Positions 1 through 7,659 of a stretch of DNA of 54,340 bases are shown one piece after another. The notes under the pieces were generated by a model. It made no database searches, was not told the origin of the DNA, and was given only the letters and a program-made list of their open reading frames with translations. This DNA is from Pseudomonadota bacterium. GTDB lineage: Bacteria > Desulfobacterota > Desulfarculia > Adiutricales > JAGVGV01. A program made the position numbers and the translations under genes. The DNA lies in NCBI GenBank assembly GCA_018830135.1, contig JAHJTB010000047.1, positions 1 to 54,340 of the forward strand, given 5' to 3'. Each line of letters begins with the position of its first letter. The stretch's first letter is position 1.

Positions 1-330
1 GACGGCGAGCCTCAGCCCCGCCTCGTACAATCCGGGGGCCAGGGCCTGGTCGTAGGCCGGAGGCCGGCTCAGGCAGCGGGCGCAACGGTGGGTCGAAGGG
101 ACGAACATATCGAAGGGGCGCCCGCAATGGACGCAACGGGACTCGGGCATGGCCGGCATGTCGGCCCGGCAGACCTCACAGAACCCCGGCGGGTCGTCGG
201 GCTGGAAAAAGGCGCCGCAAAGCAGGCAGCGCCGGGGGCATAAAAGGTCCAACAGCCCCCGGCCCAGCCTTTTCAAAAGACCCGGCGGCGGCCCCGATTC
301 TCCCCCCGGCTCCATCCGTTCCGCGTCCAT
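1..330 (-). CDS. comF: ComF family protein, N-terminal part (cut by window edge)
   Basis: The first 110 codons are present; the gene runs off the left edge. The N-terminus has a double zinc ribbon: cysteine pairs near residues 32-40 (CPRRCLLCG), 51-54 (CEVC), 66-69 (CVHC) and 83-86 (CARC). That layout is typical of ComF/GntX proteins, whose C-terminal phosphoribosyltransferase domain would lie outside the window. The start is the ATG at 330, chosen because GGAGG sits five bases upstream. It is the last visible gene of the minus-strand operon after ykgJ, 33 bp downstream. ComF is needed for DNA uptake in naturally competent bacteria, but in most lineages its role is unclear. The family call is firm, the role open. 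Confidence 0.75.
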   Translation of the reverse strand, partial: MDAERMEPGGESGPPPGLLKRLGRGLLDLLCPRRCLLCGAFFQPDDPPGFCEVCRADMPAMPESRCVHCGRPFDMFVPSTHRCARCLSRPPAYDQALAPGLYEAGLRLAV

Positions 331-363
331 GGCCCCTCCGGTTTCCGGCGGGAGCCCCGGCTA

Positions 364-813
364 TCAATCACCCGAATCGGGCTCCTCCTGCTGGTGGATA
401 TCGAAATAGTCCGACGGCGGCCGGCGGCCGACGTGGACCCGATGGTATTCGACGAACTCCTCCCAGGTCGCCTCGGGCACCAGGCCGGGACAGGCCGCCT
501 TGGCCTCCTCGTAGACGTCGCGGTCGTTGAGCGGCCCGTGAAAAAAGGGCCAGTCCCGGCACATCCGGGGCTTGTCCTCGTGAATCCGGCAGGTGCCTCG
601 CCGGCGTTCCAGCATGAGGCAGTAGCCCTCCGGGTCCGTCTTCAGGGACAACAGTCCGTATTGGGGCTCGGTGTACTCGTCGATAAAGGCTTCCACCGTC
701 AGTCCCAGCAGTCGGGCCGGGCCGGCGGCGTCCCGGGGATGGATGTAGATGCCGCCTTTTCCATGACAGCACTCCCCGCAACAACGGCATTCGAATACGG
801 TCCGGATCGTCAT
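364..813 (-). CDS. YkgJ family cysteine-cluster protein
   Basis: A 149-residue protein with an N-terminal cysteine cluster (C9, C11, C12, C15, C16; pattern CRCCGECC) and further cysteines later (LMLERRRGTCRIHEDKPRMC). This is the arrangement of the YkgJ/UPF0153 zinc- or iron-chelating family. The family is widespread and presumed to bind a metal, but its biochemical job is not established. Its ATG is one base after the stop of the upstream phosphofructokinase (TGA-C-ATG), so the two are almost certainly co-transcribed and translationally coupled. It has no signal peptide or membrane segment and is probably cytoplasmic. Confidence 0.8.
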   Translation of the reverse strand: MTIRTVFECRCCGECCHGKGGIYIHPRDAAGPARLLGLTVEAFIDEYTEPQYGLLSLKTDPEGYCLMLERRRGTCRIHEDKPRMCRDWPFFHGPLNDRDVYEEAKAACPGLVPEATWEEFVEYHRVHVGRRPPSDYFDIHQQEEPDSGD

Positions 814-814
814 G

Positions 815-1924
815 TCACTGCAGGATGGCGCAACGGCGCCCGTTGTAGCGATCCGTGTCGTAGTACCGATCCACGTCCACGGTGTATAGCCGTTCGAGGG
901 CCGCTTCCAGGGGCACGGAGTCGATCTCCCCGCGGACCAGGGCCGTCATGCGGCCGAAGGCCCCTTTCAGGATAAGGTCCACCGCGGCAATGCCGAAACG
1001 GCGGCCCATAAGGCGGTCGTGGGCCGATGGCTGTCCCCCGCGCTGGAGATGGCTCAGGACCACGTATCGCGTCTCCCAGCCGCCTCGTTTCTCGATCTCC
1101 CGGGACAGCGTCTGGGCGATGCCGCCCAGGACCTTGTGGCCGAACTCGTCGGATTTATCGCTCAGGTAGACCTCGGCCCCGCCCCGGACCTTGGCCCCTT
1201 CCGAAACCACGACGATCTCGTAACGCACGCCCGCCGACCGCCTCCGGTCCAGCAGTTCGACCACCCGGTCAATCTCGAAGTCCCACTCGGGGATCAGGAT
1301 GATATACGCCCCGGCCGCCTCGCCGCCCTCGAGGGCCAGCCAGCCGGCGTGACGCCCCATGGTCTCGACCACAAAGGTCCGACTGTGGGAGCCGGCCGTG
1401 GTCCGCAGCCGGTCGACTTCCTCGGCGATGACGTTCAGGGCCGTGTCGTAGCCCAGGGTGTAGTCCGTGGCGCTCAGGTCCCGGTCGATGGTCTTGGGAA
1501 TGCCGACGACCCGGACGCCGAGCCGGTCGAGCCGATGGGCCACGCTGAGGGTGTCCTCGCCGCCGATGGCCACAAGGACGTCCAGCCCCAGGGCCCCGAT
1601 ATGCTCGAGGACCTGCCGGCTTCGATCCTCCTTGGCGCTGAAGGGATTGACCCGGGAGGTCCCCAGGTTCGTCCCGCCGTACCGGTCCCAGGTCCGGACC
1701 AGGAGTTCGTTCAGAGGCAGGGTCCAGCGAGCCACGCTCTCCGGATCGTCCGGCTCCACTTCGACCAGGCCCCGCCAGCCGTCCCGGATGCCCACCACCT
1801 CCATCCGGGTCTGACGCCGGACGTCCAGAAACGGGTCCAGGGCCGTTTTGGTCACCCACTTGATGGCGCTGTTCAAGCCGGCGCAGTCGCCTCCGCCGGT
1901 CAGGACGCCTACACGCAGAGTCAT
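815..1924 (-). CDS. 6-phosphofructokinase with PPi-type signature residues
   Basis: A 369-residue PfkA-superfamily enzyme that phosphorylates fructose 6-phosphate in glycolysis. Visible motifs are the nucleotide loop GGGDCAGLN (10-18), YGGTNLGTSR, GGEDT (121-125), GIPKTIDRD (141-149, with the catalytic Asp pair D147/D149) and the substrate motif VETMGRHAGW. Two positions separate ATP from pyrophosphate users. E. coli Gly104 is Asp here (D124) and Gly124 is Lys (K144), the combination known from PPi-dependent enzymes. Asp103 is replaced by Glu (E123). I infer a reversible PPi-dependent enzyme. It lies 29 bp downstream of a second phosphofructokinase of a different subtype and just ahead of ykgJ. 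Confidence 0.85.
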   Translation of the reverse strand: MTLRVGVLTGGGDCAGLNSAIKWVTKTALDPFLDVRRQTRMEVVGIRDGWRGLVEVEPDDPESVARWTLPLNELLVRTWDRYGGTNLGTSRVNPFSAKEDRSRQVLEHIGALGLDVLVAIGGEDTLSVAHRLDRLGVRVVGIPKTIDRDLSATDYTLGYDTALNVIAEEVDRLRTTAGSHSRTFVVETMGRHAGWLALEGGEAAGAYIILIPEWDFEIDRVVELLDRRRSAGVRYEIVVVSEGAKVRGGAEVYLSDKSDEFGHKVLGGIAQTLSREIEKRGGWETRYVVLSHLQRGGQPSAHDRLMGRRFGIAAVDLILKGAFGRMTALVRGEIDSVPLEAALERLYTVDVDRYYDTDRYNGRRCAILQ

Positions 1925-1953
1925 GATATTCCTTTCTCGATTCCCGCCGGCGG

Positions 1954-3306
1954 CTAACGGTTGACCAGGGGCGGTTGACCGGTCGATTCAAGCACGCTCC
2001 GCCAGAGCACGCCGTCGATATCGACCTTCTTCCGGCTGGCCACGCAAGTCGGGATGGGCAGGTGAACATACACATTGTTCCATTGGCCGATCAGCATGTC
2101 GGTCTTGCCGGCCAGACCGGCGTGAACCGCTTTTTGTCCCAGAAAGCCGCAGTAGATGCGGTCGCTGGCCGAGGCCGGCTGGCTGCGAATAAAGTAGCTG
2201 GGGTCCATGTATTTGAGATTGATCTCGCGCCCCTTGTCCTTGAAGTGGGCCCGGATGCGGTCGCAAAGATAGACCCCGATGTCTCCCAGACGCACATTGC
2301 CCGACGGGTCGGTTCCCTTGCCGCCGCCTCCGACGTATTTCTGGCCGGCGCCTTCGGCCACCACGATGACCGCATGATGCCGGCCGGCCAGACGTCCCTC
2401 CAGATGGGCCAGCAGGCCGGCCGGACCGTCCAGGTCGAAATCGGATTCCGGGATGAGGACGTAATTGGCCTCACCCTGGGCCAGGGACGCGCTGGCGGCG
2501 ATGAAACCCGACTCCCGGCCCATGAGCTTGACCACGCCGATGCCGTTGGGAGCGCCCAGCGCTTCCACGTGGGCGCTCCGGATGACCAGGGCCGCCGTGG
2601 CCACGGCCGTGTCGAACCCAAAGGACCGGGCGACCATGTTGATGTCGTTGTCAATCGTCTTGGGTACGCCGACCACCGAAATCTTGAGGCCCCGCCGCTT
2701 GATCTCCTCGGCCACCAGATGGGCCCCGCGCAACGTCCCGTCCCCGCCAATGGTGAACAGGATGGAGATGTTGAGCCGTTCCAGCGAATCGACGATCTCC
2801 TCGACCGAGTACAGGCCCCGGGAGGAGGACAGGATCGAACCGCCGAACTCGTGAATGTCCGTGACCTCTTCCGGTGTCAGATTCACGAGATCGTGGCCGA
2901 ACTCGGGGATCAGGCCCTGGTACCCGTGCCGAACGCCGAAAATGTTCCGCACCCCGTATAGGAAATGCAGGGTCAGCACGACCGAGCGAATGACGTCGTT
3001 AAGCCCCGGACAGAGCCCGCCGGCCGTCAGAATGGCGGCCTTGACCTTGCCCGGATCGAAATAGACCCGCCGCCGCGGGCCGGCCAGTTCGAACGTGCGA
3101 GGCGGCTCCTTGCCGGCCCGGGTCCGGTTGTAGCTCTCCAGATCGATATCTACCAGGACACGGCAGGACTCCTCCACAAAAACCCCTGCGCAGTCCGGTT
3201 CCGCGGCGGCGTCCACGCGTTTGAGAAACAAGGGCGATTCGACCTTGGCCGGCCCCAGGGTCTGAATGGTCGACCACTCGTCGGGATGCTTCTTCGAACT
3301 CGGCAT
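1954..3306 (-). CDS. ATP-type 6-phosphofructokinase
   Basis: This second PfkA-superfamily protein has about 450 residues, with an N-terminal extension of about 100 residues before the catalytic core, as in the long plant-type subgroup. Core motifs are TAGGLCPGLN, a glycine-rich SSSRG loop, GGDGTLRGAH and GVPKTIDND, then KLMGRESGFIA. Gly at the E. coli 104 position with Lys at the 124 position is the combination seen in ATP-dependent long-form enzymes. An ATP-type kinase is therefore encoded next to a PPi-type one. The ATG at 3306 is preferred because a GGGGGG tract lies about seven bases upstream; an in-frame GTG at 3330 is less well placed. A good promoter lies at 3354-3382, so this is the operon's first gene. 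Confidence 0.85.
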   Translation of the reverse strand: MPSSKKHPDEWSTIQTLGPAKVESPLFLKRVDAAAEPDCAGVFVEESCRVLVDIDLESYNRTRAGKEPPRTFELAGPRRRVYFDPGKVKAAILTAGGLCPGLNDVIRSVVLTLHFLYGVRNIFGVRHGYQGLIPEFGHDLVNLTPEEVTDIHEFGGSILSSSRGLYSVEEIVDSLERLNISILFTIGGDGTLRGAHLVAEEIKRRGLKISVVGVPKTIDNDINMVARSFGFDTAVATAALVIRSAHVEALGAPNGIGVVKLMGRESGFIAASASLAQGEANYVLIPESDFDLDGPAGLLAHLEGRLAGRHHAVIVVAEGAGQKYVGGGGKGTDPSGNVRLGDIGVYLCDRIRAHFKDKGREINLKYMDPSYFIRSQPASASDRIYCGFLGQKAVHAGLAGKTDMLIGQWNNVYVHLPIPTCVASRKKVDIDGVLWRSVLESTGQPPLVNR

Positions 3307-3353
3307 GACACGCCCCCCTTCCCGGGTCACTTCCCGGATGGTATCTGGGCCAG

Positions 3354-3382
3354 ATTGTACGACGATATCTGATTTCCTTCAA
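3354..3382 (-). promoter_or_regulatory. Predicted sigma70-type promoter of the phosphofructokinase operon
   Basis: On the minus strand TTGAAG (3377-3382) and TACAAT (3354-3359) are separated by 17 bp, about 48 bp upstream of the ATG at 3306. Spacing and sequence fit a vegetative promoter, and it is the only good match near the gene. This is a motif match only. Confidence 0.5.
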
Positions 3383-3493
3383 GCGTCCGATTGGTACTGG
3401 TACGGCGGCCGTGAGTTGGGGGACACCGATCGATTGATGAAGCGGTCGGCCCCGGAAGGCAACATATCGTTTTCAAAGTTACGCTTCTCCGCT

Positions 3494-3519
3494 CGTTCCC
3501 AGGCTCCTGCTTGGGAACG
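3494..3519. repeat. Short palindromic repeat
   Basis: The sequence reads CGTTCCCAGGCTCCT followed by GCTTGGGAACG, a near-perfect palindrome. I recognise the CGTTCCCA...TGGGAACG type as a dispersed intergenic repeat of many environmental bacterial genomes. That recognition is from memory and was not searched here. Confidence 0.55.
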
Positions 3520-3574
3520 GTATTTGGCCTTGAAGCCCTGCTTCAACACCTTATCTCATAAAGAGCGGCCACAG

Positions 3575-3681
3575 CCCGGACTTCTCACCAGCTTCCTGCC
3601 GCGGCCGGGAAATCCTTGCCAAAACGCTCGTTTCGCTAATGATTTCCCGACTTCGCTACGGAACCCGGTGAGAAGTCCGGG
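3575..3681. repeat. Element bounded by a 15-bp perfect inverted repeat
   Basis: CCCGGACTTCTCACC at 3575-3589 is repeated as its exact reverse complement at 3667-3681, bounding a 107-bp unit. The interior also carries a GGGAAATC / GATTTCCC pair. The layout suggests a small non-autonomous or REP-like element. No coding potential was seen. Confidence 0.5.
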
Positions 3682-3752
3682 ATAGAGAAAAGCAACGCCA
3701 CGAGGCTAAAAAAAACGGGAAGTTTTTGCAGGTTTCGGCGTAGGGCAAACAT

Positions 3753-3851
3753 GATGGTATCGTAAAAAGTCCGAAAATCGCGTTTTTGCATGCGTAACCA
3801 CCTGAATTTATTAGGGCCGATTTCGATAAATCGACTTTTTACGAGACCATC
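3753..3851. repeat. 99-bp MITE-like element
   Basis: The 19-bp end GATGGTATCGTAAAAAGTC (3753-3771) is matched by the reverse complement of 3833-3851 with one mismatch. The interior is AT-rich and could fold. The unit is the size of a miniature inverted-repeat element. No transposase is present in the window, and I did not see a second copy. Confidence 0.55.
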
Positions 3852-3901
3852 AAACATCTTTCCCGTGAAATTACATGATCACATCCCACAAGATGCCTCT
3901 C

Positions 3902-4087
3902 AGGTCCACCAGATTGCCTGGTCGCTTCGCTCCTCGCAACGACGGGTGGGAGTATGGAACGGGGAGAAGGAAAACCGAAGATCGTAACGATCAGGCTATC
4001 CCGATTTTTGATGCGCTTTCCCCATTACTATATCCAAAAAGCACCGTCGTTGCGAGGAGCGAAGCGACCAGGCAATCTGGTGGACCT
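3902..4087. repeat. Two 44-bp arms in perfect inverted orientation
   Basis: Positions 3902-3945 and 4044-4087 are exact reverse complements over 44 bp, separated by 98 bp. The core TGCGAGGAGCGAAGCGAC is a dispersed-repeat type I recognise from many environmental genomes. A diverged single copy occurs at 37087-37120. Each arm alone is a repeat unit; together they could form a long hairpin. Confidence 0.7.
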
Positions 4088-4348
4088 CGGACTTCTCCCA
4101 GTCGGCTATGCTTCTACTCCCATAACCTTTTTCCCCGCCCCAAGGGCGGGGCATTCTCGATGACGGCGTTTTGGGCGTCGACCGGGCGAAGCGTCCTGCC
4201 TCCGTCATGCACTGGCGCGGACGGATGTCTCGCGTCCGGTATCCTCCGAGCCGTCAACAAGGAAATTGACTTGCGCGCCCCGATCTGGGAACATGGGCCA
4301 ATCGTCATATCGAATCAGGCCCATTCAAACATCCTGAGGAGGAAAGGC

Positions 4349-5146
4349 ATGTCCGAGGACCATGTGCTTTACACCAAAGAGAACGGCATCGGGATCGTCA
4401 CCCTGAACCGTCCGGAAAAACTCAACGCCATGACCCACGCCATGCTGCACCGGATTCACCTGCTGATCGAGGAGATCAAGCAGGACGACGAGGTCCGGGC
4501 GGTGATCCTGACGGCCAACGGCCGGGCCTTTTCCGCCGGCACCGACATTTCCGACGACGCCAAGCCCCCGCCGGAAGCGGACGTTTTCGCGGCCAGGATG
4601 AAGACGTCGACGGCGTCCCGCGCCACGACCTGGTTTTTCAACGACATTCCCAAGCCGGTCATCGCCGCGATCAATGGCGTGGCCGTGGGCGTGGGTTCCG
4701 AGCTGATTCTGCACTGCGACATCCGAATTGCCGCCGAAAGCGCCCGGTTCGGCCAGGTCTTCGTCCTGCGCGGCATCGTTCCGGACACGGCGGCCGGGAC
4801 CTATCTCCTGCCCCGTCTGGTGGGCATGTCCAAGGCCTGCGAACTGATCTTTTCCGGTGAAATCATCGACGCCCGGGAAATGCTTCGCATCGGCCTGGTC
4901 AGTCAGGTCGTGCCGGACGATGAACTCATGAACGCGGCCCGGGCCATGGCCGCCAAGGTCTCGGTCGGGGCGCCCCTGGCCGTGCGCATGTGCAAGCAGC
5001 TTCTCTACATGGGCCTGGAGCGAACCATGGAGTCCCATCAGGTCACGTCGCGGTCCTATCTGGAAACCTGTTTCAAGACCGAGGACTTCAAGGAGGGCAT
5101 CGAGTCCTTCTTTGAAAAAAGGCCGCCCCGCTGGCAAGGCCGTTAG
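4349..5146 (+). CDS. Enoyl-CoA hydratase/isomerase family protein
   Basis: A 265-residue crotonase-fold protein. It begins with the usual GIGIVTLNRPEKLNAM strand, has the CoA/oxyanion motif GRAFSAGTDI (about 59-68) and the second loop GVAVGVGSELILHCDIRIA. Glu118 matches the first catalytic glutamate of classical hydratases. The second, normally in FGQPE, is Phe138 here (FGQVF), so plain enoyl-CoA hydration is doubtful and an isomerase or another crotonase reaction is possible. The ATG at 4349 follows a strong GAGGAGGAAA ribosome site and gives the family's usual length. It is a single gene before the isomerase, after 966 bp of repeats. A role in acyl-CoA catabolism is inferred. Confidence 0.85.
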   Translation: MSEDHVLYTKENGIGIVTLNRPEKLNAMTHAMLHRIHLLIEEIKQDDEVRAVILTANGRAFSAGTDISDDAKPPPEADVFAARMKTSTASRATTWFFNDIPKPVIAAINGVAVGVGSELILHCDIRIAAESARFGQVFVLRGIVPDTAAGTYLLPRLVGMSKACELIFSGEIIDAREMLRIGLVSQVVPDDELMNAARAMAAKVSVGAPLAVRMCKQLLYMGLERTMESHQVTSRSYLETCFKTEDFKEGIESFFEKRPPRWQGR

Positions 5147-5241
5147 GGGTTATTGCCGGCGACGGCCCCGGCGGCCGGTTCCCAAACCGGCGCGGCCGTG
5201 ATACCATATCCATGGAACTCCCTAAGGAAAGGACCCGGGCC

Positions 5242-6039
5242 ATGATCTACGGCGCGACCAACGCCCCCATGCTGCCGGTGACGGAGGAAATCCGCGCCCT
5301 GTCTGGAATCGGTCTCGACTATCTCGAACTCTGCCTGGACCCGCCCGAGTGCACGCCGGACCGAATCCGGGCCGTCCTGCCCGAAATTCGGGCCCTGGCC
5401 GACGGCGAAGGGCTTTCTCCCCGGGTGGTACATCTGCCCACCTTCGTCTGGATGGCCGACGTCTACCCCAGCATCCGGGAGGCGTCGGTCAACGAGACCC
5501 GCCTGGCCCTGGAAATCTGCGCGGAGCTGGGCATTGGCAAAGCGGTCATTCATCCCGGCTACCTGACCGGCCTGGTGCGTTTCGCCCCGGCCATCGGCAG
5601 GCGCTTCTCCCTGGAAACCATGTCCCGGGTCCTGGAAGAGGCCCGGGACCTGGGGATCGTCCTGTGCGCGGAAAACATGTTTCCCCGGTCCGGGCATATG
5701 TACCGGCCCGAGGAACTGGCCGGGCTGCTCGGGGAAATCCCGGACCTGATGATGACCCTCGATCTGGGTCACGCCAACATCGGCGGTCCCCCGGACCGGG
5801 GTCTTCGGTTCGTCGAGGCCTGCGGGCCGCGCATCCGGCACCTGCACGTCTGCGACAACAGCGGACGGGAGGACGAACACCTGCCCGTGGGCGTGGGTCG
5901 GGCCGATCTGGCCGGCCCGCTGGGGGCCTTGAAGGTCGCCGGTTACGACGAGACCATGACCCTCGAGGTGTTCGCTCCGGACCGGGACTACCTGGGTTTG
6001 AGCCTGACCAAGATCAAGTCCATCTGGGACCGGGTCTGA
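5242..6039 (+). CDS. Sugar phosphate isomerase/epimerase family TIM-barrel protein
   Basis: A 265-residue protein of the xylose-isomerase-like/AP-endonuclease-2 barrel family. Metal-binding signatures are HLPTF, KAVIHPGY, CAENMF, MTLDLGHAN and HLHVCDN, with the terminal TLEVF strand supplying a last glutamate. Relatives include sugar isomerases and endonuclease IV-like proteins, so the substrate cannot be named. I use the ATG at 5242, which has AGGA about ten bases upstream and starts directly at the first barrel strand (MIYGATN). An in-frame ATG at 5212 has no ribosome site. Its stop is four bases before the next start, so it forms an operon with the KptA-like gene. Confidence 0.8.
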   Translation: MIYGATNAPMLPVTEEIRALSGIGLDYLELCLDPPECTPDRIRAVLPEIRALADGEGLSPRVVHLPTFVWMADVYPSIREASVNETRLALEICAELGIGKAVIHPGYLTGLVRFAPAIGRRFSLETMSRVLEEARDLGIVLCAENMFPRSGHMYRPEELAGLLGEIPDLMMTLDLGHANIGGPPDRGLRFVEACGPRIRHLHVCDNSGREDEHLPVGVGRADLAGPLGALKVAGYDETMTLEVFAPDRDYLGLSLTKIKSIWDRV

Positions 6040-6043
6040 GGCC

Positions 6044-6802
6044 ATGGGCCGGCAGAATCCCAAGCTTCAACGCCAGTCCCTGAGCCGGTTTCTGACCTAC
6101 GTTCTGGGCGTCCGGCCGGACGAGTTCGGCCTGCTGGCCGACGAGGAGGGCTTTATCCCGCTCAAGGAGCTTTTGTGGGCCCTGGGCGAGGTGGAAGGCT
6201 GGTCGTACGTCAGGCAGAGCCAGATCGATGACCTGCTGCGGGCCCCGGACCGGACCCGGTTCGAGATACGGGACCGATCGATTCGCGTGGCCCCCGAACA
6301 GACTGAACTGCCCCTCGGCCCGTACGAAGCGGTCCGGCCGCCCGACCTGCTCTTTCACGCCGCCCGGCGGAAGGCCTATCCGGTCATTCTGGAGGAGGGG
6401 CTTCGGCCCGGCGCCCGTCCCTTTGTCCTGTTGTTTCCGGACCGGGACATGGCGCTCCGGGTCGGCCGGCGTCGAGACCCGAACCCGGTGTTCCTGACCG
6501 TCCGGGCCAAGTCGGCCTCGGACCAGGGCGTGGTCTTTTTCCGATTTCTGGAAACGATCTATCTGGTCGAATCCCTGGCGCCGTCCCTTTTCACGGGACC
6601 GCCGCTGCCCAAGGAAAAAGAGCCGCCGGAAAAGAAGGCCCGCCCCGAAACGCCGCCCCAGCCTCCGACACCCGGCAGCTTCATCCTTCAGCCCGACCGG
6701 CGCGTGGAGCCCGACGGGCGATCTTCGAAAAAACGGAAAAAAGGGGACGTGCCGGACTGGAAGCGGGCCTCCCGGAAGATGCGGCGGGAAAAAGGGGGAT
6801 GA
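6044..6802 (+). CDS. RNA 2'-phosphotransferase (KptA/Tpt1) family protein, probably altered active site
   Basis: 252 residues. Residues 12-30 (SLSRFLTYVLGVRPDEFGL) align with the Tpt1 start motif, and LFHAARRKAYPVILEEGL with the NAD-binding YHGT region. Tpt1 enzymes remove the splice-junction 2'-phosphate from tRNA using NAD+. In characterised members the motif reads L-R-H at the place where this protein has L-G-V (residues 21-23), so the catalytic Arg-His pair is missing. The last 70 residues are a Pro/Lys/Arg-rich tail (for example KKRKKGD) absent from typical bacterial KptA and suited to nucleic-acid binding. It is co-transcribed with the isomerase gene. Family call good; 2'-phosphotransferase activity doubtful. 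Confidence 0.75.
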   Translation: MGRQNPKLQRQSLSRFLTYVLGVRPDEFGLLADEEGFIPLKELLWALGEVEGWSYVRQSQIDDLLRAPDRTRFEIRDRSIRVAPEQTELPLGPYEAVRPPDLLFHAARRKAYPVILEEGLRPGARPFVLLFPDRDMALRVGRRRDPNPVFLTVRAKSASDQGVVFFRFLETIYLVESLAPSLFTGPPLPKEKEPPEKKARPETPPQPPTPGSFILQPDRRVEPDGRSSKKRKKGDVPDWKRASRKMRREKGG

Positions 6803-6815
6803 CGGCCCGGCCGTC

Positions 6816-7622
6816 TCAGCCCCCGGACCCGGTTTCCGGTTCGATCAGTCGGAACGAGACGGGTCCGCGGGCACAGGGTCTGTTCGCCAGAACGGCCCGA
6901 TCGCCCGGGGCATAGCGGATCAAGGGCCTTTCGGGATCGAGGATGGTGACAATCACCTCGCCCGGGCGGCCCGGCTCCGCCGGCCGACCCGATTCGGGGT
7001 CCAGCACTTCGATCAGCACGTCGACGGTTGGATGAAAACCGGCACAACGGTCGCATTCGTAGCCCAGGCAACCGGCCTCGGCCGAGGCGTAGGCCCGGAG
7101 CCCCGTTTTTCCGGGCGCCGGCGCGGGCGGTCCCCCCTCCCCTTCGGTGCGGCCGGCTTCAAGCACGAGGACAACCCGGGCCGGAATCAGTTCATCGACA
7201 TCCAGCCCATCGCGGCCGGCTTGCGCCTCGAGGGCGGCCAGGTCGGTCGGTCGGCCCACATAGGCCTTGCAGGACAGGTCCCGCAGCAGGGTGATTTGAA
7301 ACGCCGCGTCGTTGGCCAGGGAGGGGACGGGACGGCAGCCCAGCCGCCCCAGGGCCAGATCGATCGTTTCCGCGGTTCGGCCGGATCGGGTCGGGAGCGC
7401 GGTCAGGACCACGTCGCCGGATCGCAGGCCCATGGCCTTCAAGGCTTCGCCCCATCCGTCGACCGGGGGTCCCGGCCAATGGGCCGGATCGATTCGTCGG
7501 ACCGGGTCAAGGCCGAACAAATCGTCGGGGGTTTTCAAATCGTCGGGACTGAGTCCGGCCCGTTCGAAACGGGCCCGATGTTCGGGACAGCGGGCCGCGG
7601 CCGCACGGGCCGCCGCCGACAA
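6816..7622 (-). CDS. Short phenylacetate-CoA ligase-like protein lacking the ATP loop
   Basis: About 268 residues resembling the middle and end of PaaK-type adenylate-forming ligases: GLRSGDVVLTALPTR..., LGCRPVPS, then VLIEVLDPESGRP, GEVIVTIL and RYAPGDRAVL. The nucleotide loop SGTTGxP that precedes this part in active ligases is absent, and the protein is roughly 60 percent of family length. It may be a regulatory or decayed relative, or a subunit. It is the last gene of the liv operon, directly after the second binding protein. The TTG at 7622 is chosen because a GGGAGGGAG tract lies upstream; an in-frame TTG at 7691 would overlap the preceding gene. The start is uncertain. Confidence 0.55.
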   Translation of the reverse strand: MSAAARAAAARCPEHRARFERAGLSPDDLKTPDDLFGLDPVRRIDPAHWPGPPVDGWGEALKAMGLRSGDVVLTALPTRSGRTAETIDLALGRLGCRPVPSLANDAAFQITLLRDLSCKAYVGRPTDLAALEAQAGRDGLDVDELIPARVVLVLEAGRTEGEGGPPAPAPGKTGLRAYASAEAGCLGYECDRCAGFHPTVDVLIEVLDPESGRPAEPGRPGEVIVTILDPERPLIRYAPGDRAVLANRPCARGPVSFRLIEPETGSGG

Positions 7623-7659
7623 TCGGGCCCGGTCTCCCTCCCTGCTCCCGCGGCCCGTC

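Larger units (their letters stand above)
3383..4348 (+). other. Gene-free, repeat-rich spacer
   Basis: Almost 1 kb with no convincing coding sequence on either strand. It holds several unrelated palindromic repeats, listed separately at 3494-3519, 3575-3681, 3753-3851 and 3902-4087, and a short GC hairpin at about 4133-4152 (CCCCGCCCCAAGGGCGGGG). The enoyl-CoA hydratase frame stays open back into this region, but only across repeat sequence. Confidence 0.7.

Noticed and set aside
3636-3857. A 73-codon minus-strand frame with a hydrophobic stretch.
   Set aside because: It is made up of the 99-bp element and the neighbouring inverted repeat, with no ribosome site.
3875-4348. Upstream extension of the enoyl-CoA hydratase frame by 158 codons.
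   Set aside because: The extension runs only through palindromic repeats, and the internal ATG at 4349 has a strong ribosome site and gives family length.
3383-4348. A CRISPR array in the repeat-rich spacer.
   Set aside because: The repeats are unrelated palindromes in opposite orientations; there are no regularly spaced direct repeats and no cas genes anywhere in the window.
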